Source: Brachyhypopomus gauderio
Lineage: Eukaryota; Chordata; Actinopteri; Gymnotiformes; Hypopomidae
Assembly (NCBI RefSeq): GCF_052324685.1
Contig: NC_135212.1
Location: forward strand, 46,912,825 to 46,976,824
Length of the DNA: 64,000 nt
Direction: 5' to 3'
The position numbers and the translations under genes are program-made. Of the stretch, positions 10,700 to 21,437 are shown in pieces (position 1 is the stretch's first letter; the number at the start of each line of letters is the position of its first letter). Below the pieces are notes generated by a model. That model did no database searches. It saw only the letters and a program-made list of their open reading frames with translations, and was not told where the DNA came from.

Positions 10700-11464
10700 A
10701 AGGAGGCTTGCAGCCCCACCCCCTGCTAATGAGCTTAACGTCTCTCTGAACCTGATGATGACTTTACTACTCTTTCACAGCTGACACAAATCAATACTCC
10801 TCACTCTTAAAACAGGCTCTTAAACTGTTGTTTGCATGGGTGTATGGTTCTATAGAATTGCCCTAAAGAACTATTTTCAGTACTAGTTGGCACCTTTAAA
10901 GAGTGCTCTTGTACAGAATATATAGTAGTGGGCAAACGTTTTGAGAATGGCACAAGGTTCTGAGCAATTTTGCTGCCTCAGGTTTTTTTTAACCTTATTT
11001 CAGATGTTTATATGATATAATGATATAATTGATGGTACAATTATAAGCAATCCATATATTTATCTTTTTATTGACAAATGCATCCAGTTTAAATAATGAA
11101 ATAATCTTATTATTAGTCATCAAAGCATCAAAACGTGATCGCCAGTGATGTTTTTTTGAGACTTTAGCAATGTGGGAGAATTTCATCGGTACAAATGAAT
11201 GATTTACCTAACATAGATGGCAAGGAATAAATGCTCCAAGACAAAGAGGCACCTGGCCTGATTATTCGTCCATGTATAGTGTTGGTGCTATGGGTTTCTT
11301 GAGGACTGGATGGGAGACACCTGCATCTACATCACCATTGAAGCCCTAGTGTATTTGAAATGTATCTCAATGATAATTCTATTTTATGTAAGAATTTAAA
11401 TTTGTGCATGTGTGTGTTTATGGCAGGGGCATATATATGGGGAGGGGGGAGTTGTGTGGTTTAT

Positions 11465-11505
<41 letters not shown>

Positions 11506-11748
11506 ACACCTTGCTTCCAGGTGAGGGTAGATACAATCAAACGAGAGTATGGGATATATTAAAGAGCGATGGCAAGCCACCATAGCCCATTCGATACAAG
11601 GGTGTTTTTAATGAACACCCTAAATAACACTGCCATTAACTGGAAATGGCAAAACATACAAAAAAGTACAAACAAACCAAAAAAAATCTACTTACATCAA
11701 CACCTCCACTCATTGGTTCAACTATAAACCAACCATCTAACAGACCTG
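10700..11748. other. spacer A between zp3 promoter and Harbinger (unit 1)
   Basis: Non-coding AT-rich spacer repeated in all eight units. It holds the upstream promoter region and a block near 10928-10990 (GTGGGCAAACGTTTTGAGAA ... TTTTGCTGCCTCAGG) that resembles the end of a dispersed fish DNA transposon whose family I cannot name. A TG microsatellite lies at 11470-11504. The same spacer lies at about 17083-18125, 23424-24463, 29775-30817, 36104-37136, 44316-45348, 50646-51684 and 57023-58057. No gene was recognised in it. Confidence 0.6.
11470..11504. repeat. TG dinucleotide microsatellite, spacer A
   Basis: An uninterrupted TG repeat of about 17 units, present at the same place in every unit but with different lengths: 17853-17881, 24191-24219, 30545-30573, 36873-36892, 45085-45104, 51415-51440 and 57792-57813. 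Copies 1-4 begin ATTACTGTG and copies 5-8 ATTAGTGTG, a useful subgroup marker. Confidence 0.9.
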
Positions 11749-12133
11749 GGGCCTCATGTATGAACGGTGCGTATGTACAAAAACATTGCGTACGCTATGA
11801 TTCACGCAAACGGTCAGATGTACTAAATGTGAGTTGAACGTGAGAAAGTGCGTACCCTGACGACACTTTCACTTCAGGCGTACGCATGTTTCTAATGTGT
11901 TTTTGTCAATTAGTGACACTTAAAGGTGATGCATTGAAATTACAACTATTAAGATATCATTTACACACAAATTGTAGTAAGCCCTTATTGTGTGAAATAA
12001 AGTAAATTAATCTGAAAATTAAATACTAAATTAATCAGACATTTTCATTGCCTTACTGAAATAATTCAACGCGTTTCCACTTAGCCTAGATTATATAAAC
12101 ATGCATGAAATGTTGTGCTGGAGTTCTTAGGAG

Positions 12134-13288
12134 ATGGCAGCGTTGGCATTACTGGAAGATATTGCTAATGGCCGAATTCGCCGAGAGCGCGTTTTCCGTG
12201 ACCATTATGACATTTTGGCCCATGATGATGACTGGCTTATAAGCCGTTTCAGATTTCCAAGAGCTGTCCTCTTGTGCTGAGTTGGGTCCAGTTTTGGAGA
12301 GAGAAACGCGAGGAGTCGCGCATTGCCAGTTCCTTTACAGGTGCTGACAACGCTCGGCTTCCTGGCGACAGGCTCGTTTCAAAGAGAACTGGCAGACCGG
12401 TCGGGGATATCCCAGTCATCTTTGAGCCTTACCATGCCAACTGTTTTGGATGAGATCATCTGCCTATCAGCTAATTACATATGGTTTCCATATGAAGCCG
12501 TTTACCAGGCAACCATTAAAGCGCAATTTGCAGCGATAGCTGGTTTCCCTAATGTAATCGGAGCGATTGACTGCACATTTCTATAAAGGCACCATCTGAG
12601 GAGGAATTTGCTCATGTGAATAAAAAGCACTTTAATTCCATAAACGTGCAAATAATCTGATGCAAAAATGTGCCTTACTAATGTAGTGGCACGCTGGCCT
12701 AGGTCAACCCAATGATTTGTACATCCTTACAAACAGCATGATTGGGATAAGATTACAAGCTAGCAGAGTGCGTGATGGGTGGCTTCTTGGTAAGCAACAA
12801 ATTTAAAGCATTTAAATAAAAGCATGTGACATTTCCAGCTTAGAATCATTCATTTAAAACATGGGTAATTGTTAAATTACTTGGGAAACCGCGGCTACGC
12901 GCTCAATGCGTGGCTAATGACCCTTTGTAATCCACAGACTGACCGGGAGCAGAGATACAATTCTCTCCATTCTCGCACCCGGTCAGTCGTGGAGAAGGCA
13001 ATTGAGCAGCTGAAAAGCTGGTGGCGCTGGCTGGACAGGGCCGTGGGAATGCTACTGTATCGGCCAGAGAATGTGTGTCGTATGGTGAGGGCATGTGGGG
13101 TCCTGCACAATGTTGCGCACAGGTATGCCGTGCCCTTGTTAGAGGTGGTTGAGCAACCAGCGGACCCAGAGCCACAACAAATTAAAGCACAGCCTAACCC
13201 AGGTTCCATACAAGCAATGCAACAAATCATAGCTACAATATTAAAATGTAAGAGACAGCATTCAAATTTGAACCAATTCTTTTATTGA
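12134..13288 (+). pseudogene. HARBI1-like transposase remnant, unit 1
   Basis: Derived from the DDE-type nuclease of PIF/Harbinger transposons. The N-terminus starts MAALALLEDI at 12134 and reads DDDWLISRFRFPRAVLL before an in-frame TGA at 12278-12280. The frame resumes with LPVPLQVLTTLGFLATGSFQ and SGISQSSLS, and runs to NVIGAIDCTFL (first catalytic Asp of the DDE triad) with a stop at 12584-12586. The middle region (KAPSEEEFAHVNKKHF, MCLTNVVARWP) is broken by further frameshifts and stops. The C-terminal third is open again at about 12869-13288, with NPQTDREQRYN, HSRTRSVVEKAIEQLK and CRMVRACGVLHNVAH. At least four interruptions, shared by the other copies. Confidence 0.85.
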
Positions 13289-13392
13289 GTGGCTGATGCT
13301 AGTGAGCGCATTTTTTAGGTGCATTATATAATTCTGCCAGTGTGCATTGTTCTGACCCCACAACATTTAAAGCTTCACACATGCTGTCCCTC

Positions 13393-13521
13393 TCAGACCT
13401 TTTGCACTTTGCCGTAATGCCACAACGTGCCAAACAAACATTTTTTCCGCACCTCTACTTCATTGAGGAGCGTCTCCACTTCACATTCGGTGAAGTTCCT
13501 CTTCTTTCCCCGTTTAGACAT
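13393..13521 (-). pseudogene. Harbinger Myb/SANT-like DNA-binding protein remnant, unit 1
   Basis: A 42-codon frame starting MSKRGKKRNFTECEVETLL. It resembles the N-terminus of the Myb/SANT-like partner protein of Harbinger transposons (NAIF1-like), which helps bring the transposase to the element ends. It is truncated by a frameshift after KKCLFG. In unit 4 a 4-bp deletion at the same place reopens the frame to 73 residues. It is transcribed opposite to the transposase remnant, as usual in this superfamily. Confidence 0.65.
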
Positions 13522-13772
13522 GGTTTGTAATTGATCAGATAGGAAACTCTTCCAGTGCAGGGCAAATTTTAATGAATTTGCATATTTATAAGGAGGCGTG
13601 TCACAGGAGGAGTCAGCCACTCTCTTGATTGGGATGTACAAAAGAAATGTCTGTGGATTCCCGCACGGTTTGATACATCCAGCTTTTTTTTTGCGTACGC
13701 AATTTTCTGGATTTGTACGTACGCCAGTTTTTAGTAAGAAATCCATGCAAGTCTTTGTACATGAGGCCCCTG

Positions 13773-14339
13773 GGGGGTATTTCAGAACGCAGGTTAAGCA
13801 TCTATCTCAGGGTATGACAATGGCAAAACATACAAAAAAAAGTACAAACAAGACTGCTGGTGATGATGGTAATTTTGCAAGTTGATTTTTCTTTTTCTGG
13901 TAACACTTGACGTCACCTAGAATGACGTCACAAAAGGTTAATGAAAGGGATATTTTAAGCATACTTTCAAATACGCTAACGAATGAGTTTAACAAATGCC
14001 TAGATAGCACAGACACGTCCCCGAGACGCAACATTAACATCAAAATATCACCCAAGCATCGCGTTCTATTATCGAACGTCATGTGTGTCAGAGTTGCGAT
14101 TTAAAGAGTGTCCGATTCAATGCTCCTACATTGCTAGTGTCAAAATATCACTAGCGATCACGTTCCGATGCTTTGACGACCAATACCATCATTTAGTTAT
14201 TTAACCTGGATGAATGTATGGATTGCTTATACCATCTGCACTAAAGGTACTGTGACTACTTGGCCTGGGAACTAGAACCACAACTATAGAACTACGTTTG
14301 GACCACAAATACGGACTTGTGCTAGCAGGCCGCCCAATG
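13773..14339. other. spacer B with CRE-like palindromes (unit 1)
   Basis: Non-coding segment between Harbinger and the L2 fragment. In this unit it contains two TGACGTCA palindromes (about 13907-13930), the consensus for CREB/ATF factors; some other units have only one. The first 60 bp (GGGGGGTATTTCAGAACGCA onward) resemble another dispersed fish repeat. Equivalent segments begin just after each Harbinger copy. No gene was recognised. Confidence 0.55.
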
Positions 14340-14514
14340 GAGGATGGGTTCTCTTTTGAGTCTTGGTCCTCCCGAGGTTTCTTCCTAATCCCCACCATCA
14401 TAGGGAGATTTTCCTTGCCACTGTCGCCTTTGGCTTGCTCATTAGGGATCTGGACCCATACGATTGTAAAGCTGCTTTGACACATGTGTTCAAGCACTAT
14501 ATAAATAAATTTGA
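14340..14514 (+). mobile_element. L2 LINE 3'-end fragment, unit 1/2 boundary
   Basis: Aligns with the 3' UTR of the L2 LINE at about 4405-4595, sharing GAGGATGGGTT, GAGTCTTGG, CGAGGTTTCTTCCT-like and GCCACTGTCGCCTTTGGCTT. It lacks the TTGA tail and any ORF2 sequence. It is a heavily 5'-truncated, older insertion amplified passively with the unit. Matching copies: 20679-20853, 27018-27192, 33368-33542, 41583-41757, 47917-48091, 54275-54449 and 61669-61843. Confidence 0.75.
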
Positions 14515-15098
14515 CTACAGCAAAAGTTCAATATTGATCCACCCAAGACTTCTAGTCCAAATAAGCTTTGCTTGTGTAAACAGCACAGATAACGTCCCAC
14601 TACGGCCTTGGTCAAACCAAGTATAAGGTGTACATGCATTCTAGGCCAATTTTAGGGATTACTGAAGGTAGGCTCAAATGGCAAGAGCAAGACTGCTTCA
14701 TGAACCATTACAAATGACATTTTCAGGAGATGCAGCTACCCGAACTTCATTTCAGAAAGATCTCCAAGACAAGAAAGTTGTGCCTATTATGAGAACACCT
14801 TTCTCCAGCAGCATCTACCAACCTTCCTTTGTTACTCATGTCTGGGTTTGGCATCAAAGCTGGCATGCAGGTGTACAGCAATTTCACCTGACCTTTGGCA
14901 GTTGGTCATTTGCTCAAAATGCCATGTAGAAACCTAGGTCAAATTCAGGTTTGATCACCTTAAGCTACATTTGGCAATTAATACATTGATTTACATGACA
15001 GCTGAAGACCTAGACTAGGCTCAGCCCAATTGCATAGCAACACAGGACAGGTTGTGGAGTCAAAGCACAAGGTTTATTTCATTCAAGACATGGGGCCA
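14515..15098. other. zp3 downstream flank (unit 2)
   Basis: Non-coding segment between the L2 fragment and the poly-A signal of zp3 copy 2 (minus strand). The unique-to-array boundary of unit 1 (8317) falls inside this segment, equivalent to 14695, so unit 1 has only its zp3-proximal 380 bp. No gene or structured RNA was recognised. Confidence 0.55.
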
Positions 15099-16986
15099 TC
15101 AAGCACTCTCCTTAACCATGATTGGACCAAGGATTACTTCTCCTTCCAGCAGAGTACCTGCAAAAAAAAAAGGGGGGGGAAGGGATTTAGGCTCTGCTTG
15201 CAAGTTCACATCACCTTTAGTCCAAGCTCCAGACCTTCTCCAAGAAGGATCAGGTACCGGCACGTACCTCCGTCCTCAGACAAGTCTCGACCCTTCCGGA
15301 AGCTACAGGTGGTCTCGCAACAGCCACACACCTGGTCAGGCCCATATGCTGCAGTCCACCTGTAAAGCCAGAATACCCAAGTTTACCAGCTAGGCCTCAC
15401 CAGTAACCTGCTGGTTTCAGGACCACAGCCACATACCTGTTGCTAGAGAACGAACAAGCTTTGTGCTCAGCATCAGCAGAGTAAGAAGCTGGAGTTGCCT
15501 TCATAAAGCATGTGAAGTAGAGCTGGAGAGACAGGGGTTAGTTCAGACAGCCAGTCATTCTACTCACCCCCCTACCAAACATGCTTACATACCAAACCAC
15601 TGTTGTCCTGCTGAAACTTGAATGCCTCCAACTGAAACCTCAGCTTGTCTGCTTCAGTTTGGGGCAGGAAGTGAGAATGGGAACCTGTGAGCTTGGCATC
15701 AATCAGGCACCTGCAATCATTTGTGCAGTCAGACCACAACTAGCTGATCTCTACAGCCATCACAAAGCCCACAAGGAAGCCACTCACCCATGGTTATCTA
15801 TGAAGGCATAACTGGGGACTGCAGTCACATCAGGAAACACCGTGGCCACACAGGTGTCCAGATACACACGAAGGGGCACATGGTAGAACTGAATTACAGA
15901 TGCCTCAACACTGATCACATCATGCAGGAAGTACTGGTTGGAGAGCCTTTCAGATGTCCAGTCATCTGGGAGAAGAAACCTCATTAGGTCCAGTTCTGGC
16001 ACAGATCAGTAGGTCTGGTGTAGCCATGGGACAAACCTGTCATGAGCCTCAGGGAGAAGACAAGCTGTTCCTCAGCAACTTGGGTAGAAGCATATGGGAT
16101 CCAGGCAGGCATCAGAGCATTGCTGCTTACATTGTGGAGCCTACAAAGCATTTGATGGTCATCAGATTGAACAGAGCCTTCCAAATAATACTGAACAGCA
16201 CATCTGGTAGGGTCCAATACCTTGGATAGTGACACTCGATGCGAACCTCAGCACCAACAGTTCTCACAATAGGAGTGTGAGCAAAATTGTGGGGAACATA
16301 GCGGACGTAGAAGACGTAGACCAGCTCATCTGGAGTCATCTGTTAAGAAAGAAGTGGTGTTATTGCATGCAGGTTTAACACAGCACTGAAGCGTTCACTT
16401 CATAGACACTCACACTGGTAGTACTGTTGCAGGCCTGCAGTGCTGACTGGAAGATGAGAACTTGAGCAGCACGGTCCTCCCCACTGACGGCACAGTTTCC
16501 CAGGGTGATCTCAGATGGATTTATCAGCTCACCGGTTCCAAACAGGTCCTTCTTGACCTCCACATGTACGCCAGTCTCACCACACTCTGCTGCTACACTT
16601 GCAGTAGGAACAGGGGGGCTCATCTGAAACTGCATTAGTGGCTGCCTTGCTGGTAGTTGAGGGTCATTGGGGAAATGCCATGCCACCTGCTTCACAGGTC
16701 CCTGAAATACTTGCTGGGACTGAACATTGGAAGGCTGCTGCACAGGTATCTGCACAGGATTCCAGGACTGCTGGCTAAATGAGCCTTGTGCAGGCCCTGT
16801 GGGGTTAGAAACATGGCTCCCCTGAGAAGCCCCTCCAGCAACCACTTGCCTTATTGCTTGAGGCTGCTGATGAGGTTGTAGTCCAGCTGGAAGTTGAGAT
16901 TTGAACACTCCTTGTAGTTGTGCATCAGACAACACAAACACACCCAGCAACAGCACCACACCAAGCCCCACTTTGCTCAAACCCAT
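15099..16986 (-). CDS. zp3: zona pellucida sperm-binding protein 3-like, copy 2
   Basis: Complete eight-exon gene, same structure and splice sites as copy 1. Exons in mRNA order: 16986-16414, 16339-16221, 16140-16037, 15965-15788, 15710-15593, 15522-15437, 15359-15268, 15157-15099. Predicted 442 aa. It carries the Val93 form seen in copies 3-8, so it appears identical in protein to copies 3-6 and 8. The 5' UTR trinucleotide repeat has two extra GAA units relative to copy 1. Intron 7 lacks the 14-bp insertion of copies 4 and 7-9. Confidence 0.95.
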
Positions 16987-17070
16987 TGTTGTTGTTCTTC
17001 TTCTTCTTCTTCTCCCTAAAAACAATTAATTAAAAAAGCTCACACATAGCAGTCTTGTTTGACCATTCCA

Positions 17071-17077
17071 TTTTATA
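17071..17077 (-). promoter_or_regulatory. TATA box of zp3 copy 2
   Basis: Same TATAAAA motif and context as copy 1; the E-box CAGCTG is also conserved upstream. The longer GAA repeat adds 6 nt between TATA and ATG. Confidence 0.68.
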
Positions 17078-17847
17078 CCATAAAGGAGGCTTGCAGCCCC
17101 ACCCCCTGCTAATGAGCTTAACGTCTCTCTGAACCTGATGATGACTTTACTACTCTTTCACAGCTGACACAAATCAATACTCCTCACTCTTAAAACAGGC
17201 TCTTAAACTGTTGTTTGCATGGGTGTATGGTTCTATAGAATTGCCCTAAAGAACTATTTTCAGTACTAGTTGGCACCTTTAAAGAGTGCTCTTGTACAGA
17301 ATATATAGTAGTGGGCAAACGTTTTGAGAATGGCACAAGGTTCTGAGCAATTTTGCTGCCTCAGGTTTTTTTTAACCTTATTTCAGATGTTTATATGATA
17401 TAATGATATAATTGATAGTACAATTATAAGCAATCCATATATTTATCTTTTTATTGACAAATGCATCCAGTTTAAATAATGAAATAATCTTATTATTAGT
17501 CATCAAAGCATCAAAACGTGATCGCCAGTGATGTTTTTTTGAGACTTTAGCAATGTGGGAGAATTTCATCGGTACAAATGAATGATTTACCTAACATAGA
17601 TGGCAAGGAATAAATGCTCCAAGACAAAGAGGCACCTGGCCTGATTATTCGTCCATGTATAGTGTTGGTGCTATGGGTTTCTTGAGGACTGGATGGGAGA
17701 CACCTGCATCTACATCACCATTGAAGCCCTAGTGTATTTGAAATGTATCTCAATGATAATTCTATGTTATGTAAGAATTTAAATTTGTGCATGTGTGTGT
17801 TTATGGCAGGGGCATATATATGGGGAGGGGGGAGTTGTGTGGTTTAT

Positions 17848-17881
<34 letters not shown>

Positions 17882-18125
17882 CACACCTTGCTTCCAGGTG
17901 AGGGTAGATACAATCAAACGAGAGTATGGGATATATTAAAGAGCGATGGCAAGCCACCATAGCCCATTCGATACAAGGGTGTTTTTAATGAACACCCTAA
18001 ATAACACTGCCATTAACTGGAAATGGCAAAACATACAAAAAAGTACAAATAAACCAAAAAAAATCTACTTACATCAACACCTCCACTCATTGGTTCAACT
18101 ATAAACCAACCATCTAACAGACCTG

Positions 18126-20146
18126 GGGCCTCATGTATGAACGGTGCGTATGTACAAAAACATTGCGTACGCTATGATTCACGCAAACGGTCAGATGTAC
18201 TAAATGTGAGTTGAACGTGAGAAAGTGCGTACCCTGACGACACTTTCACTTCAGGCGTACGCATGTTTCTAATGTGTTTTTGTCAATTAGTGACACTTAA
18301 AGGTGATGCATTGAAATTACAACTATTAAGATATCATTTACACACAAATTGTAGTAAGCCCTTATTGTGTGAAATAAAGTAAATTAATCTGAAAATTAAA
18401 TACTAAATTAATCAGACATTTTCATTGCCTTACTGAAATAATTCAACGCGTTTCCACTTAGCCTAGATTATATAAACATGCATGAAATGTTGTGCTGGAG
18501 TTCTTAGGAGATGGCAGCGTTGGCATTACTGGAAGATATTGCTAATGGCCGAATTCGCCGAGAGCGCGTTTTCCGTGACCATTATGACATTTTGGCCCAT
18601 GATGATGACTGGCTTATAAGCCGTTTCAGATTTCCAAGAGCTGTCCTCTTGTGCTGAGTTGGGTCCAGTTTTGGAGAGAGAAACGCGAGGAGTCGCGCAT
18701 TGCCAGTTCCTTTACAGGTGCTGACAACGCTCGGCTTCCTGGCGACAGGCTCGTTTCAAAGAGAACTGGCAGACCGGTCGGGGATATCCCAGTCATCTTT
18801 GAGCCTTACCATGCCAACTGTTTTGGATGAGATCATCTGCCTATCAGCTAATTACATATGGTTTCCATATGAAGCCGTTTACCAGGCAACCATTAAAGCG
18901 CAATTTGCAGCGATAGCTGGTTTCCCTAATGTAATCGGAGCGATTGACTGCACATTTCTATAAAGGCACCATCTGAGGAGGAATTTGCTCATGTGAATAA
19001 AAAGCACTTTAATTCCATAAACGTGCAAATAATCTGATGCAAAAATGTGCCTTACTAATGTAGTGGCACGCTGGCCTAGGTCAACCCAATGATTTGTACA
19101 TCCTTACAAACAGCATGGTTGGGATAAGATTACAAGCTAGCAGAGTGCGTGATGGGTGGCTTCTTGGTAAGCAACAAATTTAAAGCATTTAAATAAAAGC
19201 ATGTGACATTTCCAGCTTAGAATCATTCATTTAAAACATGGGTAATTGTTAAATTACTTGGGAAACCGCGGCTACGCGCTCAATGCGTGGCTAATGACCC
19301 TTTGTAATCCACAGACTGACCGGGAGCAGAGATACAATTCTCTCCATTCTCGCACCCGGTCAGTCGTGGAGAAGGCAATTGAGCAGCTGAAAAGCTGGTG
19401 GCGCTGGCTGGACAGGACCGTGGGAATGCTACTGTATCGGCCAGAGAATGTGTGTCGTATGGTGAGGGCATGTGGGGTCCTGCACAATGTTGCGCACAGG
19501 TATGCCGTGCCCTTGTTAGAGGTGGTTGAGCAACCAGCGGACCCAGAGCCACAACAAATTAAAGCACAGCCTAACCCAGGTTCCATACAAGCAATGCAAC
19601 AAATCATAGCTACAATATTAAAATGTAAGAGACAGCATTCAAATTTGAACCAATTCTTTTATTGAGTGGCTGATGCTAGTGAGCGCATTTTTTAGGTGCA
19701 TTATATAATTCTGCCAGTGTGCATTGTTCTGACCCCACAACATTTAAAGCTTCACACATGCTGTCCCTCTCAGACCTTTTGCACTTTGCCGTAATGCCAC
19801 AACGTGCCAAACAAACATTTTTTCCGCACCTCTACTTCATTGAGGAGCGTCTCCACTTCACATTCGGTGAAGTTCCTCTTCTTTCCCTGTTTAGACATGG
19901 TTTGTAATTGATCAGATAGGAAACTCTTCCAGTGCAGGGCAAATTTTAATGAATTTGCATATTTATAAGGAGGCGTGTCACAGGAGGAGTCAGCCACTCT
20001 CTTGATTGGGATGTACAAAAGAAATGTCTGTGGATTCCCGCACGGTTTGATACATCCAGCTTTTTTTTTGCGTACGCAATTTTCTGGATTTGTACGTACG
20101 CCAGTTTTTAGTAAGAAATCCATGCAAGTCTTTGTACATGAGGCCC
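18126..20146. mobile_element. dead PIF/Harbinger transposon, unit 2
   Basis: 2021 bp, same termini and CTG target duplication as unit 1. Transposase remnant pieces lie at 18511-18963 and 19246-19665, the Myb/SANT-like remnant at 19770-19898 (minus). It shares the TGA after AVLLC and the stop after IDCTFL with unit 1, and has GGACCGTG where unit 1 has GGGCCGTG in the C-terminal part. The Myb-like N-terminus reads MSKQGK here instead of MSKRGK. Confidence 0.85.
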
Positions 20147-20678
20147 CTGGGGGGTATTTCAGAACGCAGGTTAAGCATCTATCTCAGGGTATGACAATGG
20201 CAAAACATACAAAAAAAAGTACAAACAAGACTGCTGGTGATGATGGTAATTTTGCAAGTTGATTTTTCTTTTTCTGGTAACACTTGACGTCACAAAAGGT
20301 TAATGAAAGGGATATTTTAAGCATACTTTCAAATACTCTAACGAATGAGTTTAACAAATGCCTAGATAGCACAGACACGTCCCCGAGACGCAACATTAAC
20401 ATCAAAATATCACCCAAGCATCGCGTTCTATTATCGAACGTCATGTGTGTCCGATTCAATGCTCCTACATTGCTAGTGTCAAAATATCACTAGCGATCAC
20501 GTTCCGATGCTTTGACGACCAATACCATCATTTAGTTATTTAACCTGGATGAATGTATGGATTGCTTATACCATCTGCACTAAAGGTACTGTGACTACTT
20601 GGCCTGGGAACTAGAACCACAACTATAGAACTACGTTTGGACCACAAATACGGACTTGTGCTAGCAGGCCGCCCAATG

Positions 20679-20853
20679 GAGGATGGGTTCTCTTTTGAGT
20701 CTTGGTCCTCCCGAGGTTTCTTCCTAATCCCCACCATCATAGGGAGATTTTCCTTGCCACTGTCGCCTTTGGCTTGCTCATTAGGGATCTGGACCCATAC
20801 GATTGTAAAGCTGCTTTGACACATGTGTTCAAGCACTATATAAATAAATTTGA
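20679..20853 (+). mobile_element. L2 LINE 3'-end fragment, unit 2/3 boundary
   Basis: Same fragment as at 14340-14514. The preceding spacer B has a single TGACGTCA and lacks the short CAGAGTTGCGATTTAAAGAG segment found in unit 1. Confidence 0.72.
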
Positions 20854-21437
20854 CTACAGCAAAAGTTCAATATTGATCCACCCAAGACTTCTAGTCCAAA
20901 TAAGCTTTGCTTGTGTAAACAGCACAGATAACGTCCCACTACGGCCTTGGTCAAACCAAGTATAAGGTGTACATGCATTCTAGGCCAATTTTAGGGATTA
21001 CTGAAGGTAGGCTCAAATGGCAAGAGCAAGACTGCTTCATGAACCATTACAAATGACATTTTCAGGAGATGCAGCTACCCGAACTTCATTTCAGAAAGAT
21101 CTCCAAGACAAGAAAGTTGTGCCTATTATGAGAACACCTTTCTCCAGCAGCATCTACCAACCTTCCTTTGTTACTCATGTCTGGGTTTGGCATCAAAGCT
21201 GGCATGCAGGTGTACAGCAATTTCACCTGACCTTTGGCAGTTGGTCATTTGCTCAAAATGCCATGTAGAAACCTAGGTCAAATTCAGGTTTGATCACCTT
21301 AAGCTACATTTGGCAATTAATACATTGATTTACATGACAGCTGAAGACCTAGACTAGGCTCAGCCCAATTGCATAGCAACACAGGACAGGTTGTGGAGTC
21401 AAAGCACAAGGTTTATTTCATTCAAGACATGGGGCCA

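Larger units (their letters stand above)
11749..13769. mobile_element. dead PIF/Harbinger transposon, unit 1
   Basis: A 2021-bp element with terminal inverted repeats GGGCCTCATGTA ... TACATGAGGCCC and a 3-bp CTG target duplication (11746-11748 and 13770-13772). It carries remnants of both genes of the superfamily: a plus-strand HARBI1-type transposase and a minus-strand Myb/SANT-like DNA-binding protein. Both are broken, and the main lesions recur in all copies, so the element was inactive before the array formed. A direct repeat of about 30 bp beginning AATGGCAAAACATACAAAAA lies on both sides, near 11645 and 13824. Confidence 0.85.

Noticed and set aside
10995-11186. Minus-strand 63-codon frame in spacer A, conserved in most units
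   Set aside because: Lys/Ile-rich AT-driven composition, no splice context or family; disrupted in copies 7 and 8 by base changes at its start without any sign of constraint.
12895-13230. Minus-strand frames of 90 and 111 codons opposite the transposase C-terminus
   Set aside because: Low-complexity Cys/Ser/Pro composition and no family resemblance; shadows of the transposase frame.
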